From the NCBI RefSeq assembly GCF_020639365.1, contig NZ_JAINUL010000001.1:4799929-4838778 (forward strand): a stretch of 38,850 nucleotides of DNA, in the 5' to 3' direction. How positions within the stretch are numbered: the first letter of the stretch is position 1; the number at the start of each line of letters is the position of its first letter. This stretch comes from Streptomyces flavotricini (GTDB taxonomy: Bacteria > Actinomycetota > Actinomycetes > Streptomycetales > Streptomycetaceae). Below the pieces are notes generated by a model. That model saw only the letters and a list, made by a program, of their open reading frames with translations, ran no database searches and was not told the DNA's origin. A program made the translations under genes and the position numbers. Of the stretch, positions 7,754 to 15,135 are shown in pieces.

Positions 7754-8149
7754 CGCCCCTGTATGGGTAGTTCCGGTAGCCCGTGCCCGACGGCAGGGGT
7801 CACGCACTATCTTCGCTGATGAAACCGCCGTCGTACGTCGACTTGACGGCTCTCTTTACCCGATCTCTCGCCCTTCGACCCGCCCGTGCGCTCTGACCTG
7901 GGCACGGGCGGCGGGTACGCGAGAGAACATATGGTCACTCTGTGTATCACGGTGGGTGACCCCGGGCAATGATTGCCCTCTCGGCGTGCGGGGGGCCGCG
8001 CGGGTGGCCGCCGTTCGGCGCAGTGTGCGGGCGTGTCGTTGGGCCGAGTCGCTGACGTTGGTCCGACATTCCGTCAGTCGTTCCATCCCCACGGGGGGTT
8101 GTGGGAGATGCTGCGGCCCGTTCGGTAGGACGAGGCGAGGAGTGGACGG
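7754..8149. promoter_or_regulatory. divergent intergenic region between the secretion-like operon and the collagen-like gene
   Basis: These 396 nt hold no credible gene. They must carry promoters for both the leftward operon and the rightward collagen-like gene. A GATAGT box on the minus strand near 7804-7809 could be a -10 for the operon, but no good -35 is seen. A TTGACG at about 7840 on the plus strand has no convincing partner. Confidence 0.35.
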
Positions 8150-8836
8150 ATGGGTTCCGCAGTGCATTGCGGTCGGCGCGCGTGGCTGGCCACTGGGTTT
8201 GCAGTTCCGCTGGCGATCGCGCTCGCGGGTACATCGGTTCCGGCGATGGCCGCCGCCCAGGGGACGGGAACGGCGGTCGCGCCCGGCTGGAGCAGCAGCA
8301 AGTGTCCGGAGCCGGACGCGAGGACGTTGCCGGCCAAGGCTCCCGGCAAGGCCGCCAAGGCCAGGAAGGCGGCCAAGCCTGCGAACCCGTGCGGTCCGAA
8401 GGGCGACCGCGGGCCGCAGGGGCCCAAGGGCGATCGGGGTCCGAAGGGCGACCGCGGGCCGCAGGGGCCCAAGGGTGACCGGGGTCCGAAGGGCGACCGC
8501 GGCCCGACCGGGCCGCACGGGCCGTGCGAGGACATCGATACGGCCCTGGGGCTGAGCGACACGGAGTTCAGCGCCGTGCTGCACCGGGGGCGGACCTCCC
8601 TGGGCGTACGGGAGACGAACACGCCGGTCGGCTCGTACACCTGGAGGGACCTCACGACGCAGCTCAACCCGGGGCACCCGCGCAACGCGTGCGGGGTCGC
8701 GGTCAACACCTTGGGCTTCACGGTGTACGTGAAGGTGCTGACGACCACGGGCGACGTGTTCGAGAACCAGTGCACCTACACGCCGGCGGCCGTGCTCAGC
8801 TGTCCCTCGGGCTGGACGGCGATCATCAGGCCGTGA
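8150..8836 (+). CDS. secreted collagen-like repeat protein
   Basis: The 228-residue protein has a Sec signal peptide (about 1-35, ending PAMAAAQ), a Lys/Ala-rich stretch (about 61-80), then 14 uninterrupted Gly-X-Y triplets plus a final GP at residues 82-125 (GPKGDR, GPQGPKGDR and so on), flanked by Cys residues just outside the repeat (C81 and C126). A C-terminal domain of about 100 residues with three further Cys follows (C-terminal TYTPAAVLSCPSGW). GPKGDR-rich tracts are typical of bacterial collagens, where C-terminal or N-terminal globular domains drive trimerisation; the flanking Cys suggest interchain bonds. It is probably exported to the cell surface or medium. AGGAG lies 7 nt before the ATG. 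A long antisense frame here is a by-product of the repeat. It converges on the pentapeptide gene, leaving 19 nt. Confidence 0.88.
   Translation: MGSAVHCGRRAWLATGFAVPLAIALAGTSVPAMAAAQGTGTAVAPGWSSSKCPEPDARTLPAKAPGKAAKARKAAKPANPCGPKGDRGPQGPKGDRGPKGDRGPQGPKGDRGPKGDRGPTGPHGPCEDIDTALGLSDTEFSAVLHRGRTSLGVRETNTPVGSYTWRDLTTQLNPGHPRNACGVAVNTLGFTVYVKVLTTTGDVFENQCTYTPAAVLSCPSGWTAIIRP
8411..8500 (+). repeat. 45-nt tandem repeat encoding collagen triplets
   Basis: Two adjacent 45-nt units (8411-8455 and 8456-8500) differ at only two positions and encode GPQGPKGDRGPKGDR twice. A partial unit precedes (8393-8410). Such near-identity suggests recent expansion or ongoing homogenisation, and copy number may vary between strains. 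Confidence 0.9.
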
Positions 8837-8855
8837 CCGCGTGTCGCCGGCGGAT

Positions 8856-9701
8856 CTACGCGGTCCAGTGGGCGGGCCGGGCCAAGGTCGTCGGGATCTT
8901 GGTCGCGGCGTCGCCCCGGGCCGCGCCCAGCTGGGGCTGGGTCAGGAAGAGGGCGTCGCGCAGGTCCGCTCCGCGCAGGTCGGCGTCGCGGAAGTCGGCG
9001 CCGATGAGGTCGGCGAGGCGCAGGTCGGCGCCGCTGAGGTCCGCGGCGATCAGGTAGGCGCCGCGGAGGTTGGCGCCGCGCAGGTCCGCGCCGGCGAGGC
9101 GGGCGCCCATGAGGTCGGCGCCGCGGTGGTTCCTCTTGCGGGCCGGGGCCTTGGCGCGGGCCAGTTCGCTGGCGCGCAGGAGGAGCGCGTTGACGCGCCC
9201 GCGCAGGGCGCCGACGTCCAGGGCGGTGAGGGCGTCCGCGTCGGCCGCGGTCCACCGGACGGTCTCGGCCTGTGCGCGGCGCAGGTCCGCGTGGATCGGG
9301 GCGGCCGCCGGGAGGGCGAGGGCCCCGGTGACGTAGAAGAGCAGCTCGTGCAGTTGCCGCAGTACGGGGAAGACCTCGTACATCGCGCCGGCCGTGCCGG
9401 GGTGCGTGCGCCAGTCACGGCCGCCGAAGGTCACCTGGGAGACCTGCTGGCCCGCGCCGAAGCAGTCGAAGACGGTGCAGCCCTGGAAGCCCTCGTCGCG
9501 CAGGCGGGTGTGGATGCCGCAGCGGAAGTCCTCCCGGAGGTTCTTGCAGGGGGTTCCGGCGGCCTTGTTCACGGCGAAGTCGTTGGACTTGGCGAAGGGC
9601 AGCGCGACGCAGCACAGCGCGAAGCAGTTGGAGCAGTCCGCCTGCAGGACGGGCAGTGGGGGGAGGGCGGGGCGGGCGGGCGTGGCGGGTTCGGGGGACA
9701 C
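8856..9701 (-). CDS. cysteine-rich pentapeptide-repeat protein
   Basis: The 281-residue protein has two parts. The N-terminal half contains eight Cys (C23, C26, C30, C31, C52, C61, C75, C80), including a CxxCx3CC cluster that suggests metal or Fe-S binding. The C-terminal part (about 193-252) has about a dozen A(D/N)LxG pentapeptide repeats (for example GADLRGANLRGAYL), which form a right-handed beta-helix. Pentapeptide proteins can mimic DNA or act as protein scaffolds; nothing here specifies the partner. The start is GTG at 9701, with GGAGGG immediately before it, so the real start is not firmly fixed. It is divergent from the thioesterase-like gene. Confidence 0.85.
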   Translation of the reverse strand: MSPEPATPARPALPPLPVLQADCSNCFALCCVALPFAKSNDFAVNKAAGTPCKNLREDFRCGIHTRLRDEGFQGCTVFDCFGAGQQVSQVTFGGRDWRTHPGTAGAMYEVFPVLRQLHELLFYVTGALALPAAAPIHADLRRAQAETVRWTAADADALTALDVGALRGRVNALLLRASELARAKAPARKRNHRGADLMGARLAGADLRGANLRGAYLIAADLSGADLRLADLIGADFRDADLRGADLRDALFLTQPQLGAARGDAATKIPTTLARPAHWTA

Positions 9702-9769
9702 CCCTCCATTGTGACCGGTCGGGGGCGGGGGTCTGGCGGGGAGGGTTACCTGTCGGTAGCGTCTGCGCC

Positions 9770-10564
9770 ATGGCGATCTCCGAGGCGTTCTTCGAGCGGG
9801 TCGATGCCGGGCGGTTCCTGGCCACCGAGTACACCCGCGGGCCCTGGGACCCGGGCTCGCAGCACGCCGGGCCGCCGGCCGCGCTGCTCGGCCGGGCCGT
9901 GGAGGAGCGGGAGGGTGCCCGCTCGGACATGCGGATCGCGAGGATCACGTACGAGATCCTGCGGCCCGTGCCGATAGGGCCGCTGGAGGTCACCACCTCG
10001 GTGCTCCGGGCCGGCCGCGGCACCGAGGTGGTCGAGGCCGCCCTCGCCCCGGCCGGGGCCGCGCCGGTGATGCTCGCGCGGGCGCTGCGGATCCGGGTGG
10101 CCGGGGAGGCCGTACCGGGCGTGGCGCCGGGGCCGCAGCTGCCGCCGCCCGGGGAGGTGGGGCCGACGCCGTTCTTCCCGGTGCCGTGGGAGACCGGCTA
10201 CCACTCGGCGATGGAGACCCGGTTCACCGAGGGCGCGTTCGTGTCGCTGGGGCCGGGGACCTGCTGGATGCGGATGAAGGTGGCGCTCGTCGCCGGGGAG
10301 GAGACCCGGCCGCTGGACCGGGTGCTGGTCGCCGCCGATTCGGGCAACGGGATCAGTTCGGTGATGGACTTCGGCCGGTACGTGTTCGTCAACGGCGACC
10401 TGACCGTGCACCTGCACCGCCACCCGGTGGGCGAGTGGGCCTGCGTGGAGGCCAGTACGAGCGTGGACGCGGGCGGGATCGGGCTGGCGGACGCCCGGCT
10501 GCACGACGAGAAGGGGCCCATCGGGCGGAGCGCCCAGAGCCTGTTCGTCGCGCCGCGTTCCTGA
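9770..10564 (+). CDS. thioesterase family protein (double hot-dog type)
   Basis: A 264-residue protein with the layout of TesB-like acyl-CoA thioesterases: an N-terminal hot-dog half with QHAGPPAALLGRAVEE (the helix that packs in the hot-dog fold), a linker rich in Pro, and a second half with VMDFGRYVFVNGDLTVHLHRHPVGEWACVEA. These enzymes hydrolyse acyl-CoA thioesters, but the substrate is unknown. The frame is open from 9656; ATG 9770 was chosen because conserved-looking sequence begins there and 9656 would run into the divergent gene's start. It lacks a clear Shine-Dalgarno. The kinase gene follows after 55 nt. Confidence 0.82.
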   Translation: MAISEAFFERVDAGRFLATEYTRGPWDPGSQHAGPPAALLGRAVEEREGARSDMRIARITYEILRPVPIGPLEVTTSVLRAGRGTEVVEAALAPAGAAPVMLARALRIRVAGEAVPGVAPGPQLPPPGEVGPTPFFPVPWETGYHSAMETRFTEGAFVSLGPGTCWMRMKVALVAGEETRPLDRVLVAADSGNGISSVMDFGRYVFVNGDLTVHLHRHPVGEWACVEASTSVDAGGIGLADARLHDEKGPIGRSAQSLFVAPRS

Positions 10565-10619
10565 CGCCCCGGTCCTGGTCAACCCGCCTGTTCCGTACGG
10601 GAGTCGGTGTGGCAGTCTC

Positions 10620-12305
10620 GTGCCGGTGGAGGCTCTGAGAGACGTCGATCCCGCCCGTATCGGGGCGCACGCCCTGCTGGCCCGGCTCGGGGCCGGAGGG
10701 ATGGGGCAGGTGTACCTCGGGCGCTCGCCCGGCGGCCGCCTGGTGGCCGTGAAGGTGATCCGGGACGAGATCACCGGGCATCCGGAGGCCCTCGCCCGGT
10801 TCCGGCGCGAGGCCGAGACCGTACGGGCGGTGCGGTCGGCGTACACGGCGAACCTGATCGACGCCTCTCTGGCGGCGCCGCCGTTCTGGCTGGCGACGGA
10901 GTACGTGGCGGGGCCGACGCTCGGTCGTGCCGTGGCGGAGCGCGGCGGTTTGCCCGCGCCGACCTGCCTGCGGCTGTTCGCGGCCCTCGCGGAGGGGCTG
11001 GCGAGCGTCCACGCGTACGGGGTGACCCACCGGGACCTCAAGCCGCAGAACGTCATCCTGGGCGCGCAGGGTCCGCAGCTCATCGACTTCGGCATCGCGC
11101 GGGGGGTCGGGGAGACGGCCCTCACCCAGGACGGGCAGGCGCCGGGGACGCCGGGGTACACGGCGCCGGAGGTGCTGCTGGGCGCGGAGGCCGGGGCCGC
11201 CGCGGACGTCTTCGCGCTGGGCGCGACGCTCGCGTACGCGGCGACCGGGAGGCCGCCGTTCGGTACGGGCGTGGCGGCGACGGTCGGCTACCGGGCGGTG
11301 CACGAGCCGATCGACGTGGCCGGGGTGGAGCCGGGGCTGGCGGCGCTGATCGAGGCGTGCGTGGCGAAGGACCCCGCGGCGCGGCCCGGGCCGGCTGAGG
11401 TGATCGCCCGGTGCGGGGTGCGGGACGCGCTGATCGACGACCCCGTGTACCCGGGGCTGGGGGCGCTGGGCGAGGCCGTGCCGGTGCACGAGATGCGCAC
11501 GCGGGGGCCGGGCCTGCCGGCCGGCTACACACCGACGCAGCACGCCCCCGCGGTTCCCGTACCGGGGCGGTGGGCGGGGTGGCGTTCCCCGCGGGCCATG
11601 GCGTCCGTGGCAGTGGTCGCAACCCTGTCCCTGGCGGCCTGGATGCTGCTTCCGTCCGGCGGGAAGGGCGAGGGGGGCCGGGGCAAGGACAGCGCGGCGG
11701 GTGCCTCGGGCACTCCCGTGCAGACTCCGGGCGCGGGCGGAGCCGCGGCGCCTTCCGCGTCCAACGGCACTGCCAAGCCGCCCGCCGAGTACATCGAGAA
11801 CAATCAGGTCTCGCGCTACCTGTGGACGCCGTCCACCGACCCCGACCGCGCCGCACACGGTGTCGGCCAGTGCAATCTCGGGGCGGAGCAGAAGGCGCCG
11901 GGCGCGGACATGCAGACCTCCGTCACGGTCTCGGGGAAGTCCGTGACCATCGGCATGCGCGTGAAGTACGCCGAGAACAGCCAGACCAAACCCGATCCGT
12001 ACTACGTGTCGGTGGCGGTCAGGTCCCCGCACGACCTCGATCCGCAGACCGGAAAGCCCTTCCCCATGGACAACCGGGCAGTGGGCTTCACCAGCAAGCC
12101 CATCGACATCTACGGCAAATGGAACACGGGCGAGTTCCTGAAGCTCACGTACCCGGACGACTTCGCGGAGCACGTGAACGGCAAGACGCGCCCCGGCGCG
12201 CCCCTGGCGAACGACCCGGGGGACTGGACGGTGGTCTTCTACCACGTCGAGGATGAACCTGCGAAGTACGCGAGCATCCACTGCACGGGGTTCCAAGTGG
12301 CGTAG
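10620..12305 (+). CDS. membrane Ser/Thr protein kinase with an extracytoplasmic domain
   Basis: The 561-residue protein has a Hanks-type kinase domain (about 15-265): glycine loop GAGGMG (24-29), catalytic Lys45 in VAVKVI, HRDLKPQN (137-144), DFG (156-158) and APE (182-184). A cytoplasmic linker (270-325), one membrane helix (about 326-345) and an external domain of about 215 residues follow. The external part has no PASTA repeats; it starts Gly/Ala/Pro-rich and ends in a compact domain with two Cys (in GQCNLG and IHCTGF) that may form a disulphide. It is likely a signal-sensing kinase of the envelope. The start is GTG 10620 (MPVEALRDVD); GTG 10626 is possible. The wall hydrolase gene starts 61 nt downstream on the same strand, so co-transcription is likely. 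Confidence 0.93.
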   Translation: MPVEALRDVDPARIGAHALLARLGAGGMGQVYLGRSPGGRLVAVKVIRDEITGHPEALARFRREAETVRAVRSAYTANLIDASLAAPPFWLATEYVAGPTLGRAVAERGGLPAPTCLRLFAALAEGLASVHAYGVTHRDLKPQNVILGAQGPQLIDFGIARGVGETALTQDGQAPGTPGYTAPEVLLGAEAGAAADVFALGATLAYAATGRPPFGTGVAATVGYRAVHEPIDVAGVEPGLAALIEACVAKDPAARPGPAEVIARCGVRDALIDDPVYPGLGALGEAVPVHEMRTRGPGLPAGYTPTQHAPAVPVPGRWAGWRSPRAMASVAVVATLSLAAWMLLPSGGKGEGGRGKDSAAGASGTPVQTPGAGGAAAPSASNGTAKPPAEYIENNQVSRYLWTPSTDPDRAAHGVGQCNLGAEQKAPGADMQTSVTVSGKSVTIGMRVKYAENSQTKPDPYYVSVAVRSPHDLDPQTGKPFPMDNRAVGFTSKPIDIYGKWNTGEFLKLTYPDDFAEHVNGKTRPGAPLANDPGDWTVVFYHVEDEPAKYASIHCTGFQVA

Positions 12306-12366
12306 TGGATCGGGCGACACGGGCGAATCACACGTAAAGGCGACGGGGATGGGGGAGTGTTGACGG

Positions 12367-13392
12367 GTGCGCAGATTCTGGATGGCAGGCGGGATCGGGA
12401 TCGGGCTCTGTCTGAGCTTCCTCGTGCTGATCGTGGTGGGGACGTACTCGGCCGCGGCCGGCCTCGCCGGAGCCGGGGCGGCCGGGGGCCGCGCGCTCGG
12501 GCTGGCCAAGGGGGCCGTGCCCGCGAAATACCAGAGCCTGGTGCAGAAGTGGGGCACGCTGTGCCCGGCCATGACCCCGGCGCTGTTGGCCGCCCAGCTG
12601 TACTCGGAGAGCGGCTGGAACCCGAACGCCGTCAGCCCGGCCGACGCGCGTGGCATCGCGCAGTTCATCCCGGGTACCTGGGCCGGACACGGCATCGACG
12701 GGGACGGTGACGGCGACCGCGACATCTGGGACCCCAACGACGCGATCCCCTCGGCGGCTTCGTACGACTGCGAGCTGGCCAAGGACGTGGCGGGCGTGCC
12801 GGGGGACGCGACGAGCAACATGCTCGCGGCCTACAACGCGGGCGCGTACGCGGTCATCAAGTACGGCGGCGTGCCCCCGTACAACGAGACGCAGGGGTAC
12901 GTGAAGGCCATCACGACCCTTGCCAAGAGTTTCGAGCGGCCCGTGGGGCGGGTGGCGCCCTCGCAGCAGGCGGCCGGGGCCATCTACTTCGCCCAGAAGC
13001 AGTTGGGGACGCCGTACCTGTGGGGCGGGAACGGGACGCCCGATCAGGACGGGCGGTTCGACTGCTCCGGGCTGACCAAGGCCTCGTACGAGTCGGTGGG
13101 GATCGAGCTGCCGCGCGTGGCCAACGACCAGTACAACGCCGGTCCGCACCCCTCGCGCGAGGAACTGCTCCCCGGAGACCTGGTGTTCTTCTCCGATGAT
13201 CTGACGAACTCCCGGGCGATCCATCACGTCGGCCTCTACGTGGGCGGCGGGTACATGATCAACGCCCCGTACACCGGCGCCGTGATCCGCTTCGACAAGA
13301 TCGACAGCCCGGACTACTTCGGCGCGACGCGTGTCACCAAGGACGGGGCCGCGGCCCTGCCCGACCGCGGTGCCGACGCCAAGTCCTCGTGA
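12367..13392 (+). CDS. membrane-anchored lytic transglycosylase / NlpC-P60 peptidase (VirB1-like wall hydrolase)
   Basis: The 341-residue bifunctional peptidoglycan hydrolase has an N-terminal membrane anchor (about 7-38), an SLT-type transglycosylase domain with catalytic Glu81 in YSESGWNP and a Ca-binding-like acidic loop (DGDGDGDRDIWDP, 111-123), and a C-terminal NlpC/P60 domain with catalytic Cys233 (FDCSG) and His287 (HHVGLY). The first domain cleaves glycan strands and the second cuts stem peptides. In Gram-positive conjugation systems such two-domain enzymes (VirB1/Orf14 type) open the wall for the channel, and the nearby secretion-like operon makes that a reasonable guess; a housekeeping wall role is the alternative. 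The start is GTG 12367, with GGGGGAG about 10 nt upstream. Confidence 0.92.
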   Translation: MRRFWMAGGIGIGLCLSFLVLIVVGTYSAAAGLAGAGAAGGRALGLAKGAVPAKYQSLVQKWGTLCPAMTPALLAAQLYSESGWNPNAVSPADARGIAQFIPGTWAGHGIDGDGDGDRDIWDPNDAIPSAASYDCELAKDVAGVPGDATSNMLAAYNAGAYAVIKYGGVPPYNETQGYVKAITTLAKSFERPVGRVAPSQQAAGAIYFAQKQLGTPYLWGGNGTPDQDGRFDCSGLTKASYESVGIELPRVANDQYNAGPHPSREELLPGDLVFFSDDLTNSRAIHHVGLYVGGGYMINAPYTGAVIRFDKIDSPDYFGATRVTKDGAAALPDRGADAKSS

Positions 13393-13488
13393 TCCCACCG
13401 TCCTTGCCACGCTGAGTCAACCCGAGGCCCTGAGCTGCGACGATGAGTCTCTCTTCGATAACGTTGCCGTGATCATTTCGTGGAGAGT

Positions 13489-13516
13489 GGAACGTGGCGT
13501 TCAGAACGGGCGTTCC
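13489..13516. promoter_or_regulatory. nested inverted GAACG motifs upstream of the PAP2 gene
   Basis: Four copies of GAACG alternate in orientation: GGAACG (13489-13494), CGTTC (13498-13502), GAACG (13504-13508) and CGTTCC (13511-13516). The inner pair forms the perfect palindrome CGTTCAGAACG and the outer pair encloses it. It lies about 95 nt upstream of the PAP2 start. It may be an operator; a GGAAC element also resembles the -35 of streptomycete envelope-stress (SigE-type) promoters, but no matching -10 is certain. Confidence 0.4.
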
Positions 13517-13608
13517 ATGGACGCAGGCTTGATCAACGGGGGGGTTCAGGGGCGCACACCGCCGTGCGCCCGAGGGGAACCGAGCAAGGGCTAAGGGGCC
13601 GTATCGCC

Positions 13609-14307
13609 ATGGCTGGACTCACAAACGGTGGGCCGAACGTGGACGTCAGCCTGCTGTACGACATCAACGGACTGGCGCGGCACGCCCCGGCCGCCGTCGA
13701 CCGGGCCGTCGCCCTCGTCGGCTCGTACGGGATCCCGCTGGCCCTGGTGCTGCTCTTCCTGTGGTGCTGGCACGGTACGCGCCGGCAGGACGACGCCACG
13801 GCCGCCGAGTCGTTCGCCGCTCTCGTGTGGGCCCCGCTCGCCGCCGCCCTCGCCCTCCTCGTGAACGTCCCGCTGCGCGCGTTCGTCGCCCGGCCGCGGC
13901 CGTCCGTCGCGCACAGCGGCCTGGACGTGCTCGCCCCGTACTCCGGACCCGGCGACTTCTCCTTCGTCAGCGGTCACGCCGGCCTCGCGATGGCCCTGGG
14001 CGTCGGCCTGTTCATCGCCAACCGCAGGCTCGGGCTCATCGGGATCGGGCTGGCCCTCGCCGAGGGCCTGTGCCGGGTGTACCTCGGCGCCCACTACCCC
14101 ACCGACGTCATCGGCGGCTTCGCGCTCGGCACCGCCGTCGTCCTGCTGCCCGCCCCGCTCGCGATGGCGCTGCTGACCCCGGTGGTGCGGGCGGTGGCCC
14201 GCTCGCCGCGCGCCGGCCGGCTGGTCCGCGCCAAGCGGTGCGCCCTGCCGCGCCCGGTGGACCTCGCGAAGCCGCAGGCCCCGCACGAGAGCGACCTCGC
14301 GGCGTAG
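13609..14307 (+). CDS. PAP2-family membrane phosphatase
   Basis: The 233-residue polytopic protein has the PAP2 signature: RAFVARP (90-96) for motif 1, VSGH (120-123, His123) for motif 2, and CRVYLGAHYPTD (155-166, with Arg156, His162 and Asp166) for motif 3. About five to six membrane helices surround these. Such enzymes dephosphorylate lipid pyrophosphates such as undecaprenyl pyrophosphate or phosphatidate at the outer membrane face; BcrC-like undecaprenyl-PP recycling is the likeliest role but is not proven. Motif 2 has Val instead of Pro and motif 3 begins CR instead of SR, both tolerated in the family. ATG 13609 was chosen over upstream frame openings because the sequence before it is not protein-like. 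It is a single gene. Confidence 0.88.
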   Translation: MAGLTNGGPNVDVSLLYDINGLARHAPAAVDRAVALVGSYGIPLALVLLFLWCWHGTRRQDDATAAESFAALVWAPLAAALALLVNVPLRAFVARPRPSVAHSGLDVLAPYSGPGDFSFVSGHAGLAMALGVGLFIANRRLGLIGIGLALAEGLCRVYLGAHYPTDVIGGFALGTAVVLLPAPLAMALLTPVVRAVARSPRAGRLVRAKRCALPRPVDLAKPQAPHESDLAA

Positions 14308-14339
14308 GGAGCATCCCCGGGGCATCCCCCGGCAATGCC

Positions 14340-14450
14340 TCAAGTGCGCCCGTACGCGTCCCATACGGAGATCAGGACGGCCGCCAGCAGGCACAGGGCC
14401 GCTCCGCCGAAGCACAGGCGGACCGCTCTGCGGCGGGGGCGCGGGCTCAC
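14340..14450 (-). CDS. 36-residue single-pass membrane protein
   Basis: A tiny gene encoding a basic N-terminus (MSPRPRRRAVR) and one hydrophobic helix (LCFGGAALCLLAAVLISVW). Its GTG start overlaps the TGA stop of the preceding gene as GTGA, a classic translational-coupling arrangement and the main argument that it is real. No function can be assigned. The alternative is a chance frame. Confidence 0.55.
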   Translation of the reverse strand: MSPRPRRRAVRLCFGGAALCLLAAVLISVWDAYGRT

Positions 14451-14680
14451 GGGTCGCCGCCCTCCGTGCCGTGGCCCTCGGTGTCCTCCTCGCGGCGGTA
14501 CCGCGAGCGCAGCCACAGACCCGTTGCCACCGCCGCCGTGGTGGTCGCCCCGATGGCCAGGGCCACGTCGGCCGGACCGTCCGCCGAACCCGTCGGGCGC
14601 GCCGAGGCCGCGGCGGCGGGCGTGAGCGTGATGAGCAGGGCCCAGAGGAGGGCGGCGACGCGGGGTGCGGGTCCTGGCAT
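14447..14680 (-). CDS. small secreted or membrane protein
   Basis: A 77-residue product with a signal-like N-terminus (MPGPAPRVAALLWALLITLT, ending near AAAASARP), a short external stretch, a second hydrophobic helix (VALAIGATTTAAVATGLWL) and a charged cytoplasmic-type tail (RSRYRREEDTEG). ATG 14680 was selected because the signal peptide starts there. It overlaps the next small gene by 4 nt. It has no recognisable family. Confidence 0.6.
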   Translation of the reverse strand: MPGPAPRVAALLWALLITLTPAAAASARPTGSADGPADVALAIGATTTAAVATGLWLRSRYRREEDTEGHGTEGGDP

Positions 14681-14757
14681 GCATCCAGGGCATCCGTTCC
14701 CGGGTGCCCCGGCCAGCCGGGCCGTCCGAACGGGCGATCCGCCGGGCCCCGCGGGGC

Positions 14758-15003
14758 TCAGGCCGAGGTGTGCCGGTCCGCGTCCCTGCGGGCCAGGTCG
14801 CGGGAGCGGCGGGCCGGGCCCCGCCAGCCGCAGCTGCACGAAGCCGTGCAGAAGGAGCCGCGCTCGGCGGTGGTCGTGGTGTGCGCGGTGGGTCCGGTGT
14901 GTTCGACGGGCCCGGTGGGCCCCGCAGGTGGCCGCTCCATGGGAAGGGAGTGCGGCACGACGTCAAGCGGAGGGACGAGCGACGCTTTGCTCTGCGAATC
15001 CAC
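14758..15003 (-). CDS. small cysteine-containing protein
   Basis: An 81-residue protein with a low-complexity Pro/Thr N-terminal half and a C-terminal half FCTASCSCGWRGPARRSRDLARRDADRHT that resembles a small conserved streptomycete family. Three Cys (CxxxxCxC) could bind a metal, and the Arg/Asp-rich helix after them would be soluble. The start is GTG 15003 without a clear ribosome-binding site. It is probably transcribed with the two small downstream genes. No function is known to me. Confidence 0.6.
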   Translation of the reverse strand: MDSQSKASLVPPLDVVPHSLPMERPPAGPTGPVEHTGPTAHTTTTAERGSFCTASCSCGWRGPARRSRDLARRDADRHTSA

Positions 15004-15135
15004 ACCACCAAGGTACCCGGGTCCCGGACGGGCCCGAGCCGGCGGCGGCCCGTGACGGGAAACCCCGGACCTCGTTAACCGGAGCGGGTGGGGGCCTCGG
15101 GCAAGCAGCGGTCATGCGTTGGGGGTTGGCAGGCG

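Noticed and set aside
7933..7961. GGTCAC...GTGACC inverted repeat upstream of the collagen-like gene
   Set aside because: The arms are only 6 bp with a 17-nt spacer, which is not distinguishable from chance.
8074..8775. A minus-strand frame with Gly/Pro-rich repeats opposite the collagen-like gene
   Set aside because: The repeats are the antisense image of the GPKGDR tract; there is no signal peptide or ribosome-binding site, and the plus-strand gene has both.
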